A DNA stretch of 64,000 nucleotides from Turnera subulata (lineage: Eukaryota; Streptophyta; Magnoliopsida; Malpighiales; Passifloraceae): positions 1 to 64,000 of the forward strand of contig JAKUCV010004340.1 in NCBI GenBank assembly GCA_028386065.3, given 5' to 3'. A program made the position numbers and the translations under genes. This document shows, in pieces, positions 39,794 to 50,074 of this stretch (positions within the stretch are counted from its first letter, which is position 1; every line of letters begins with the position of its first letter). Under the pieces are notes generated by a model. That model did no database searches. It saw only the letters and a list, made by a program, of their open reading frames with translations, and was not told the DNA's origin.

Positions 39794-40263
39794 TGAAGAA
39801 GAGTTTTTCTACAGGGCTTGCACGCAGAAGAGTATGGACATCGTGGATTAATTAGTTATTTTTTTGAGCAATTAATTAATTAATTAGATATATAGAGGGT
39901 TTATTATAAGCTGAAAAAAAGGTGGGGTTTTTTCAAACTCAGACTGTATTGGACAAACCGGGAATAAAAAATCAGGTCAACCAATTGTTATTTTAATTTA
40001 AAAATCAAATAATAATTTTTTGAATTTTTTGAAATTTAAATTCTGGAAAAAAGGTGAGTCCCACCCTTTTAACCACGTGGTCCAATAAAAATCCAATATG
40101 TGTCAGATGGACCCGGCCAGATGGCCACCTCATCGTCGGGCTGCCCGAAGTATAGAAAGGAGACAAAATTCTAAACCTGGAGTATACAAAAGGGACAGAA
40201 AAACTCCCAGATATACAAAAAGGACAAACGCGAAGCTTAGGGGCCCAAAAAGATGCTTGACCC

Positions 40264-40511
40264 ATAGAAAAAATATAGAGGAAAATATAAGAAGAAGAAG
40301 ACAATGAACAATTCTCAGTTGAGAGTATTTAAAAACTTTGAAAACTATTCATAAATGATTATAATAATGAGGCACTTTGCTTCTCGTATTGTAATTTTTT
40401 TGACATATTTTTAATTTAGTTTAGTTTACATGTCAAAAAAAAAAAGAAGTATTGGTGTGGTATACATGATTGATCGCTGTTCTTGATGGGTTTTGTGTTC
40501 ATCACCATTGG
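40264..40511. repeat. Right copy of the direct repeat flanking the TIR element
   Basis: Directly abuts the right TIR. Homologous to 36250-36520 in the same orientation, with a deletion of about 35 bp and scattered substitutions. Confidence 0.9.
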
Positions 40512-40611
40512 CCATAGCCTTTAATGAGTCTGTCCTCCTTGCCTTGACAAGAGGCTTCTCCAAAGTCTCAATAGAGACAGGCTCACAACTTCTTATCAAT
40601 GTTTTAAATTG

Positions 40612-41225
40612 TTAGGAATGAGATGGCTATGATACCATTTAGTGATGGTACTAGCGGGTCGAATACGAAATTCTTGTAGAGTGTTAATAAAGGAAATTAA
40701 GAAAAGATGGCAAAGAAAGAAAGGAGACACAAAAATTTACATGGTTCGGCTATTGAATGCCTACATCCACGGGCAAAGACAGATCAAGTGTTTACTATAA
40801 CAAAATGGAGAACAAGTTTTACAAATGACTCTCTCAAATCCCAAACCCCAAGTACACCCAAATATAAAACTCTCACAAACTCTTTTGAAGAAAAGCTCTA
40901 TAATCTAAAAGGAGAACTCATTTATAGACTGCCTTGTAGTTGTGTGCTTTGGCTTTGCAGGAAGTGGCTTTTTATAAGTAAAGTTGGGCATGCAAAATAT
41001 GGTGTGAAATCATGCAACCACACCTACAAATAGGAGTCATATTTGTCAAGTCTTGGAGCCATATTTTCAAGCTTTATTAATGTTGCCCATGCTTCATATT
41101 ATCTCCAAGAAAAGCAAGTCCAAATTTACTGCCATCCATTACCATTGCAAAGCTTACTCAAATTCAAAGCCATAAATCTTACATAAATGATCCTAGTTTT
41201 GGCCTGTGGTAGTCATGTTCATTGA
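40612..41225. mobile_element. Degenerate retroelement-like sequence
   Basis: The segment holds AAAATTTACATGGTTCGGC and TGCCTACATCCACGGGCAAAG, phrases that recur in plant retroelement LTRs. No boundaries or target duplication were found, so the classification is tentative. Confidence 0.3.
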
Positions 41226-41263
41226 TATAAACTGTGAAACACAATTTTTACATTTTGAACTCT

Positions 41264-41467
41264 GTAACTTATCATAAGATTGATAGGAAGGCCAACAAGG
41301 TAGCAGATTGGGTTGCTAGGTCCACGGTAAGATACCAGTACCCTCCACGCAGGCTTTTAGCACCACCTGATGACCTTGTTAAATTATTGAATAATGATGT
41401 TTATGTTGATGTCTCATTGCTTAAAAAAATAAGAAATATCATATTAGTAATTAATGATATAATTAGT
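41264..41467 (+). pseudogene. RNase H-like fragment of a LINE or RVT_3-type element
   Basis: The frame reads YHKIDRKANKVADWVAR followed by RRLLAPPDDLVKLLNNDV and stops. The xxRxANxVADxxA block is the C-terminal signature of the RNase H domain found at the ends of plant LINE polyproteins. Nothing upstream continues it. Confidence 0.55.
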
Positions 41468-41979
41468 TAGATATAATTGGATGTAATAGAGGGAACCAAA
41501 CATGCCCTAAGACTGAATTGTTTCGTTTTTCTTCTTTTTGTTGACAAGATTAAGAAGATTGGGCTAAGCGTTGATTCAGTCCATAATAGAAGTGACTAGC
41601 CACTAGTACACGCTACAGAGGAACGAGACACAGATCAAATAATAGTCCAAGACAAAAACCCGCCTCCAACACCATGGTCCCACCTCGAAAGGTGATGGCA
41701 GAAACTTTGATCTTCTCCTCTCTTTTGCTTCAATAAGGATTCTTCTAATTTTCTAATTTAAAGGACTAGAAAAATCAAATAGAGCACGGAGACATGAAAA
41801 GCATGATAAAGATTAGAAACTAAAAGGAGAAATATACATTAAATAAGGGGTTCACAGGATAATATATCCATCCACCCAAACGAAAGGTTCAAAATACATT
41901 CAGGTCCCCTAACGCCAAAAAAATCTCCCTCCTCCCTCCCCCTACTCTCTATCTCTCTCCGGACTGAGAAAAGAAGAAA

Positions 41980-42859
41980 ATGATTGCCTTCAAACCCATT
42001 CATACATCCTTCACTAATACAAAGTATACCCTTTTCCATGCTAGAAGACCAATACACGCAAAGGGTTCCATCCTGTGTCTTTGCAGGTCCAGTAAACCTG
42101 AATCTGAGGCTAACCCGCCTGAAGGTGATGTCCGTACTCAAGAGCTGCTTGCCCAGATAGCTTTGATTCAGGTTGAAAAGGCCCGTGCCATTGACTACTT
42201 AGACGAGACAGCTGCCAATCTGACTAAATTTGCTAAAGAAGCAAATGCAGAGTTGGACAAAATTGGAGAAGATGCCCTCAAAGAATTTGATGAAGCTAGT
42301 AAGCGGGTCTGTTAACCCCCTCTCCATTTTGTATGTGCCACGAATACAAACTGGATAAGTGTTATTTGGAAACTCCGTTATCATAACCCTGTTCTTGTTG
42401 TTTGTTCTTTATTATCAGAGGATGGCGAAGATGGACGAAGAGATGCAAGCTTTTGAGGAATCTGCAAGATTGAAGAGGATAGAAATTGAGAACAGTGAAA
42501 AGAAGTTGGCAGATTTCGAAGGTCAATTGGAGAAAGAACGAAATGAAGGGATGTTCTTCAAGAACCTAGGCCAGAGAGCACCCCTTGATCCCGCTGGTAA
42601 AGCCGGAGCTATGGAAGAAGCAAAGAAGATTAAAGATCTTACTAAAGCAAAAGCTGGCTCCAAAACAAGGATTACTGTCTACTTTGTTTTGACTGGCTTG
42701 ATTGTCGTTGAAATAGCCGATTCTGTCATCTCTTCACCTGACTGGGGAAAAGTAGCTGTTCTTGGAGCAATTTTGGTGGGCTTGATCACTCAGCTGAGCT
42801 ATGAGTTGAGAATATCATCAGAGATAGAAGAAACAGAGAGGAAAAAGAAAGACGCATAA
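41980..42859 (+). CDS. Predicted chloroplast coiled-coil protein with two C-terminal membrane helices
   Basis: Exons 41980-42306 and 42419-42859 give 255 aa. The intron (42307-42418) is GT-AG, phase 0, with a weak donor (CGG|GTCTGT), forced by the stop codon just beyond it. Residues 1 to about 45 are basic and Ser/Thr-rich and lack acids (MIAFKPIHTSFTNTK...), like a plastid transit peptide. Residues about 50-190 are charged and helical (EVEKARAIDYLDET-like heptads, then EESARLKRIEIENSEKKL) and look coiled-coil. Two hydrophobic spans follow at about 194-213 and 221-238, then a charged tail ending KKKDA. Conserved plant proteins of this build are annotated as plastid inner-envelope or thylakoid membrane proteins of unknown function. 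I do not assign a symbol. No transposon touches it. Confidence 0.8.
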
Positions 42860-44254
42860 AGAAGTGAAGCCCAATTGTTTTTTGTGCTGTTTTATGGTTG
42901 TAAATAGTTATAACAAATCTTTTGCAATGAATATTTGCGATGAATGTAGCATGATTCAATAACCCCAAGTCAGAACTCACAACTTGGGGTTGATACATCG
43001 GGCTAGTATCTGTTGCATCATAATCTCGGATCTCAGTCATATTACTCCATCCAAGATCCATGTAACCGAGTTACCTGGTGATCCATGTAACTGAGTTACC
43101 ATGATTGATGCGTCATCAACATTCTTTGCTATCTTGTTTGCAGAGACTAAATCTAGTCTTGGGTAGGTGTGAGTGGCTTCAGATGCAAAGAAACTTATAG
43201 TCATTTAGTTAAATTTTTTTTTTTTGTCGAGATTTAGTCATTAGTCATTACTGAATGCTTCTGTTAAAATCTGGTAGAATTGACAAGAACGTGTTCTGCA
43301 ATTCGGTTTGGCATAATACAAAAAACCAAAACTAGAGAGCAAATTATTGTAAGTAAAAACATCTAAGAAGCTGAAATATTAGCTTAGACGTTGAGAGCGA
43401 ACGCCAAAGCATAGCACATAAGTTGACTGTCAGCTGAGCTAAAATTAAACGGTGACAAATAATGCATCTCATTGATGAGGTTCACATGGTGGCAGCATTT
43501 TGTTTTACTGGTTCAGAAAATTTTCCAAGAACTAGTAAATACAAATCTTTGTATCATGTCATTCTGATCATGCTTTTTGCTGTCTATAAATTCAAAAGGT
43601 TTTGACCAAAGCTTCTAGATTAATAGTAGAAGACAAAACTGAATGATTGATACTCACTGTTTGTCAAGGGAAGTGCAAATTAGTGAAGATATCACAAACA
43701 GCATCCAATAGCACCTGCAAGTATTGCTTTGACGTTAGAAAATAGAGTTTGCGCAGGAGGATTTTTTGGAGCAATGGTGTGCAGCACATACCACTTTGTT
43801 GTGCTTGGAAAAAGGTTGTTTACCAACGGAGGAAAAGCAATTCTTGACTTTTTCATCATAAAAACATGTCATGTGAACGTATCTGATATCTTCAAGACGC
43901 TCACCAGTTTCCAGGGAATCCAGCGAATCTAACCATCTCCTTTTACAGAGGGGAGAGACCTCCGGGAACTGAAAAGACATAGTGCCAGGCCTGAGAATGC
44001 GCTAAAACCCCAATATAAGCTGCAGATAGTTAGAAATTAGCTTATCGTCATAGAAGTCCCATAGAAGTCCCAACATGAACGACGGCTTTGACAAGAATGT
44101 TCTCCACCATTTAGTGCGTCATCCAAGGACACCATGGCATCTGACACTCTGCAGTAAGAACAAAGCCCCTTAACAATAATTATTATAGGAGGCCATATCT
44201 GGTTGCAGCCCTTCCTCCAATATGCAAGACCAAACTGCTGATGCCTAGACAGTC
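42860..44254. other. Interval between the plastid-protein gene and the PPR remnant
   Basis: Presumed 3' UTR first, then AT-rich DNA without recognisable exons. A T-run followed by GTCGAGA near 43208-43231, with TTTAGT on both sides, may be another short retroposon scar but the flanks are too poor to call. Confidence 0.45.
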
Positions 44255-45236
44255 CTAGGCTTTACAAAGTCCCTCCACGAGAGCGTTGTGCATGACTAAA
44301 TTAGGTACACAGCAGGAGAGCTTCATATTTGAATAAAGCCGCAGAGCATCTCCAATTTTCCCTGTCGAGCAGAGCCCGTGCATCAATATGGTTATATCAG
44401 GCTCGAAACACTTCTCATGAACTTGGTGCCATGTGCGGAGTGCCACATCGATCTTCTTTACTCTACAAAGGCCATCCAGTAATAAGCTATACATGATCAT
44501 GTCTGGCTTCCATTCTTTTCCTAACTTTTCCTTCACAAATGAATACGCCTCACCAAATCTTTCTACCTTGCACAAACCACTTATAAGTGTTCTAGGAGAC
44601 AACTGTGGGAGAGCAACCATTGGATTCCATATCTCTGAAAAAGCAAATTGCATCCCCAAGTCTGGAAGCATGAGCACACCCATTAATTAATGGATAGCAC
44701 ACATGAGCATTCAACTTCCACCCATGGTTATTCATCGCAATGACCATCCGCATTGCTTTATCTACTCTCCCTACTTTGCATAGCCCATCGACCATCAAGG
44801 AATATGCAAGCATATCTAATGCATCTCCTCCATCTTCTGCCTCTTTCAATATCCTTAAGAGCCCTATTCAAGCGCATACTCTTGCACAATACATGAACCA
44901 AAAGTCCATAGGTCATGGTATCATCCCCAGAGGGCCTTTGTTACGGAAGAGCTCCCACATAAAAATAGCTTCTTCCACCTTCCCATTCTCAAGCCTTAAG
45001 GTAATCCCCTCTCTTAAAAAAAAAAAAAAAACCATCAATCAGAATACTATAACACGTCACATCGTGCACCACATCCCTCAGGAGCATTTCATCAAACACC
45101 TCCACTGCCCCATCTAAATCCCCGCCTTTCACCAATCCATCAATCGACACACTGTAACCATAAACACCGGGCTTGAACCCTAAAACATGGGTTCCGTCTA
45201 CATACTTGAATAAATATGTAGATGTGCGACACATGG
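44255..45236 (-). pseudogene. Broken pentatricopeptide-repeat (PPR) gene fragment
   Basis: Minus-strand PPR motifs are spread over different frames. They include YGYSVSIDGLVKGGDLDGAV, YSLMVDGLCKVGRVDKAM, YPLINGCAHASRLGDAI, MYSLLLDGLCRVKKIDVAL and MHNALVEGLCKA. Such repeats belong to P-type organelle RNA-binding proteins. At about 45015-45031 a long A run on the plus strand inserts Phe residues in LIDGFFFFFKRGD, and further frame changes occur near 44989, 44850 and 44640. Both ends are missing: a full P-type PPR protein would need many more repeats. Not functional. Confidence 0.85.
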
Positions 45237-46156
45237 AAACATCCTGACCGGTGGTATGAAAAAGTCAGCGAAAGAAGGAGCCCCACCAGCAGTCCTCCTC
45301 CAACTTATAGGTTGGCACCTCCAGCCTTGGCGCCTCCGACTAGAGTTTCCCGTTCTCCCCCTCAACCAATCCATCTACACCAAGCAAATTTCCTCCTTCA
45401 AATGTCTAGGCGGCCATCCTCTCGGCCATCTCGCTGCCCTATACGGCCACCACCACCAAACTAAAACGAGTTAATTACTTTCACCTACTCGATTTAAATC
45501 AAAACCCCTGAATAAATAAATCTAAAAAAAAAAAAAACTGGAACTAAAGTAACCGAGCTTTCATTTTTTTAACCAAAAAAAAGTTCTCTTCCGTCTAAAT
45601 TTTTGTAAAATAATTTAACAGTAAGGTTGATTTAATTTAGACCAAAAGTTTAAGGAATTTATTTTTCTAAATCATAAATTGTATATTTAGAATTTTAAAT
45701 CCTATGCTTCAAATCCCAAACTCTAAACCTCAAATATTTAACCTCACATAAATTCTAAGGTACGCAATGCGTACCACCTCAAATCCTACAAGTTATAAAC
45801 CTCAAATATTTAATTCTCAAAAAAAATCTCAAATATTTAAATCCTAATTTAAAAAAATCCCAAACCATAAATCTTTAAATTCCGAATGTTAACATCCTTA
45901 ACCTTAAAAACTTAACACTAAAGTTTCCTTGGCCTAGGATACCGTAAAAAATCTTAATCCCTGAAGTCCTAAAATTTAAATAGAAAAAAAATAAAGAATT
46001 CAATAAAAAACTGGTATTTTGAAATTAAACAATTTTTAAAAAATTTACACATAATATTATTTGGTTATTCGGAAAATAAAAATTCTGAAACAAATTACTT
46101 TGAGCAAAAAATTATCAAGTATTAACAAAGCACCAATTGAATTTTATAATTAAATG
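45237..46156. other. AT-rich gene-free interval
   Basis: From about 45530 the sequence is dominated by degenerate AAATCC/CTCAAA-type phrases (for example near 45714 and 45788). No gene is seen. The micro-insertion at 45801 lies here, as does the 5-bp TTCAG target (46157-46161) of the next element. Confidence 0.45.
45801..45840 (+). repeat. Possible A-tailed micro-insertion between 13-bp direct repeats
   Basis: CTCAAATATTTAA lies at 45801-45813 and 45828-45840 around TTCTCAAAAAAAAT. The surroundings are simple and AT-rich, so coincidence is possible. Confidence 0.35.
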
Positions 46157-46161
46157 TTCAG

Positions 46162-47711
46162 TGTAACAGCCCGGGAAAAAAATTACATTTTAGTGGGACT
46201 GTAAAAATGCTTTGTACAGTAATTTACCATGTAAAATAATCTTGAGTAATTATTTAAAGGTAAATGATGCATCGGATTCCGAAACCGAGCTTTGTCCCAC
46301 GTTCGGGATTTTTCTGCGGATTTTACGGACCAGAGTTGGAATTTTTCGGGTCTAGGAATCTTCAGAAAAGTCAGGTTTAACCTCGAACTGTCGGACCAAA
46401 AACAAAGTCAAGTGGGTATTATAGATATTTTCTGGTCCGGACGGGACACGACTACATAATTGAAATTATGCAGCCGCCTTTTTCCTGTGAACACGTGAAA
46501 TTTTGCTCCCCTGTGATGCCCGTGACTGCGTGTTTGCTTCCATATTTTTTCCCCTGCCTGCATGCCATCATCACCACTTTCCTTTTGTTTCTCCTGTCTG
46601 CAACCCAGTACACTGCCTTCTTGCGTTCCTCATGCCTGCTCACACGCGAACTAGTCCTGCCTGATCTCTGTAAACCAAAGAAAGGAAAAAAAAATACAAA
46701 ACACACACACATCAGCCAATACGCCAACGTTTGGACAGCCACACCACCGCGTCACGCTCCATTGCCGGCCACCAAACCCCGCCACACGCAGCCACGCCTC
46801 CTTCCTTCGCCGTTGCACGCCCTCTGCAGATCGCCACCGCCGAACGCTGCAGCAAGTCGTGCCACCGGACCACGAGTCTTCACCGCTCGAAACCGCCGTC
46901 AGCAGCGAAGGCCCCGTCTCTTTATAGCCGTCGTCGCTGCACCCTTCTTTGTCGTCGTCAGCCGCAGCAAGCCAAGGCGACAGCCGCCCCTCGTCGCGCC
47001 TCCTCCTGTTCGCTGCGCTGCCGTGTGTGTCTCGCCTGTCCGCGCCGCCGCCTCGCTGCAACTAGGTGAGTTGCGGGTTGAAGAAACCCGTCTGGTCGGG
47101 CGGGTCGACCCGGTAGCAAGGGTTTGACCCGAGTTGTGGTATGGGTCGCGTCTTGGGCTGGGTTGTTTGGGCTTGGGTGAAGCTGAAGATTGGGCTGGCG
47201 CGGGTCTGGGCCTGGCGTGGGCTTCATGCCTGGTTCTGGGCTCTGCGTCTGGGCCAGGCCTAACCCTTGGGCCCAGTCCGAATTAAAAAAAAAGAAAAGA
47301 ATAAAATCTAAAAAAAATGAAAATTTAATGGTAATTATATTTTGGAAAATATATGGTATACCATATGAGAAATAATTATTTTGGAAATATATAGATGGTA
47401 AATAATAATTATTTTTAACAAATATTTGGAAAGTACATACTCAAGGAAAATAAAAATAGAAAGGGTATTATCAAAGTATTAAATACACCGGGTATAATTA
47501 TGGTAAAATATTTCGGCCTATGTAATTAAATGGTGAATTATGACGATAATGGGAATAACCCGGGGAGTACCGATTTGGTACAGTATTTATTTTACGGCTT
47601 ACAGTAATAGTCGAGCATTTGCATATCATCTTATGTGTGCATAATTGTTGTTTGATATAGGAATTGATAACGAGCAGTACCCTGAGGAGCCTGAGCCGGA
47701 ACATTTCGAGG
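46162..47711 (+). repeat. Truncated 5' LTR of the chromovirus
   Basis: Collinear with the 3' LTR from its first base to GGAACATTTCGAGGA (3' LTR counterpart near 51252-51266), where it jumps directly into pol. It retains a segment of about 360 bp (roughly 47010-47367) that the 3' LTR lacks. Confidence 0.88.
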
Positions 47712-50040
47712 ATATCCTCTTCTACTCCAAGAGCAAAGAAGAGCACGAAGAGCATTTGAGGATAGTGCTTCAAAGGTTACGGGAGAAGCAGCTGTATGCT
47801 AAATTCAGTAAGTGTGAATTTTCGCTTGGAGAAGTTTCCTTCCTGGGACATGTCGTAGGCGGGGATGGAATAAAGGTTGACCCTGCCAAAGTTAAGGCTG
47901 TGTTGGAGTGGGAGCCTCCTAAGAATGTGTCCGAAGTCAGGAGTTTTCTTGGCCTTGCAGGATATTATCGGAGGTTCATAGAAAGTTTTTCCTTATTAGC
48001 CAGTCCCATGACTAAGCTATTGAGGAAAGAACAAGCTTTTGTTTGGAGCCCGGAATGCCAACGGAGTTTTGAGGAGCTTAAGAAGAAGCTGACTACGGCA
48101 CCAGTGCTAACAGTACCGAAGCCAGGAATTGAGTACGTGTTGTTCTGTGATGCATCAGGTCTTGGTTTAGGAGCTGTGCTGATGCAAGAAGGACGAGTGA
48201 TTGCCTATGCCTCCAGACAGCTAAGGACTCATGAGAAGAACTACCCGACTCATGATCTTGAGATGGCAACTGTGATCTTGGCTCTGAAGATTTGGAGACA
48301 CTACTTGTTTGGAGAGAAGTGCCGAATCTTCACCGACCACAAAAGCCTCAAGTACATCATGACTCAAAAGGAGCTTAACCTGCAACAAAGACGTTGGGTT
48401 GAGTTGCTTAATGGTTATGATTGTACTATCGAGTATCACCCAGGAAAGGCTAATGTGGTAGCTGATGCTTTGAGCTGGAAACAACCGGATGACACCTCCA
48501 CTAGTTACTCGATGTTTTCACTTATCGAGTTAAGGAAGTTGGGAGTTGACTTGACAATGGATGATACAGGAGCTTTGCTGGCATACATGAGTGTCAAGTG
48601 TAACCTAAGAGGATGGATAGTGGAGTTACAAGATGGAGATTCCGACTTGGTCAAGCTAAAGGAAGGAGTGAAGAGTGGGAAAGAGGATAAGTTTCGTATA
48701 GCTGGTGATAGAGCACTGATGATTGGGAAACGAGTATGTGTGCCCAATGTCAGTAACCTGCGTAGTCAGATTCTGGATGAAGGTCATATGCGCCGTATGC
48801 AATGCATCCTGGAAGCACCAAGATGTATCAGAACTTGAAGAGCCATTTCTGGTGGCCTCACATGAAGAAGGACGTGGCGGAGTATGTCGCAAGATGCATT
48901 ACTTGCCAGCAGGTGAAAGCCGAACATCAGGCTCCAGCAGGCAAGATGAGATCGTTGACAATACCAGAGTGGAAGTGAGAGATGATGATCATGGATTTTG
49001 TGATTGGTTTACCGATGACTCGGAGGCAGCATGATGCTATTTGGGTCATCGTTGACCGATTAACAAAATCGGCTCATTTTCTTCCTATCCGCCAGACTGA
49101 TACCATGAACACATTGGCGAGTAAGTATGTTGCTGAGATTGTAAGGCTACATGGGATTCCAAAGTCCATAGTCTCAGACAGAGATCCCAGATTCACATCA
49201 CGATTCTGGAAGAGCTTACAAGCTGCTTTGGGAAACAAGTTGAGCTTCAGCACTGCCTTTCATCCTCAGACGGATGGACAGTCTGAGAGGACCATACAGA
49301 CACTGAAGGACATGCTTAGAGCTTGTGCACTTAACTTCCGTGGGACTTGGGATAAGTACCTACCCTTGGCAGAGTTCGCATATAACAACGGCTACCATTC
49401 CAGCATTGGTATGCCACCTTTTGAGGCTCTCTATAGAAAGGAGTGTAGAAGTCCGGTATGTTGGGACGAAGAGGGTATGAGATTGATCGTTGGACCGGAG
49501 TTAGTCCAACAGACAGTGGACAAGATCTAGACTGTGAGACAGTGCATGAGAGCTGCTCAGGATCGGCAGAAAAGCTATGCTGACAAACACCGACGTGAGA
49601 TGGAGTATAACGTTGGTGAGAAGGTTTTTCTCAGAGTTGCACCCTGGAAGGGAGTGATCAGGTTCGATAAGAGAGGAAAGCTGAGTCCAAGGTATATCGG
49701 GCCATATGAGATTGTGGAGAGAATCGGACCACTAGCTTACAGGTTGTCTTTGCCTGATGAGATATCACGCATTCATGACGTGTTCCATGTCTCTATGCTG
49801 AGGAGATACCGATCAGACCCTAGTCATATTGTGGCCCCAGTGGATGTTGAAGTGGCAGAAGATCTTACCTACACAGAAGTGCCGGAACAGATTCTTGCTC
49901 GAGAAGCACGGCAGTTACGGAACCGTACCATTCCTATGGTTAAGGTCAAGTGGAGTAAGCATTCTGCTAACGAGTCAACATGGGAAGTCGAGGAGCATAT
50001 GTGGTCCCAGTATCCGCATCTCTTCACCGGTTCAGAGTGA
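47712..50040 (+). pseudogene. Chromovirus pol remnant (RT end, RNase H, integrase, chromodomain-like end)
   Basis: The frame enters at [19 protein letters not shown], just past where the catalytic IDD of RT should be, so RT cannot be active. RNase H follows ([43 protein letters not shown]). Integrase has the H2C2 finger (HFWWPHMKKDV...CITCQQ), MDFVIGLP and SDRDPRFTSRFW...HPQTDGQSERTIQ. The end RNRTIPMVKVKWSKHSANES is chromodomain-like. Lesions: a frameshift near 48786-48792, a TGA at 48976-48978 in the WKWE motif and a TAG at 49528-49530. Confidence 0.92.
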
Positions 50041-50061
50041 ATTTCGGGGACAAAATTCTTT

Positions 50062-50074
50062 TAAGGGGGTAGAC
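50062..50074 (+). other. Polypurine tract before the 3' LTR
   Basis: AAGGGGGTAGAC immediately precedes the 3' LTR start TGTAACAGCC. This is where second-strand synthesis starts in LTR retrotransposons. Confidence 0.75.

Larger units (their letters stand above)
36535..40263. mobile_element. Long-TIR (Mutator-like, Pack-type) transposon carrying a host-gene fragment
   Basis: Inverted repeats of about 340 bp (36535-36870 and 39918-40263) begin GGGTCAAG and end CTTGACCC. They match along their length, including the CTGAGTTTCGCGTTTGT, CCCGGTTTGCCCAA and CAGTGGGACCCACC blocks. Long degenerate TIRs with non-transposase cargo are the pattern of Pack-MULEs, but a 9-bp duplication is not evident, so the superfamily is inferred. 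Inside are a coding-like fragment (37034-37334, minus) and a nested LTR-like insertion (37335-39793). No transposase is visible. Confidence 0.75.

Noticed and set aside
36250..40511. Treating the flanking direct repeats as LTRs of one retrotransposon
   Set aside because: The repeats lack TG...CA ends and adjacent PBS/PPT signals, and long inverted repeats lie directly inside them, so a TIR element is the better explanation.
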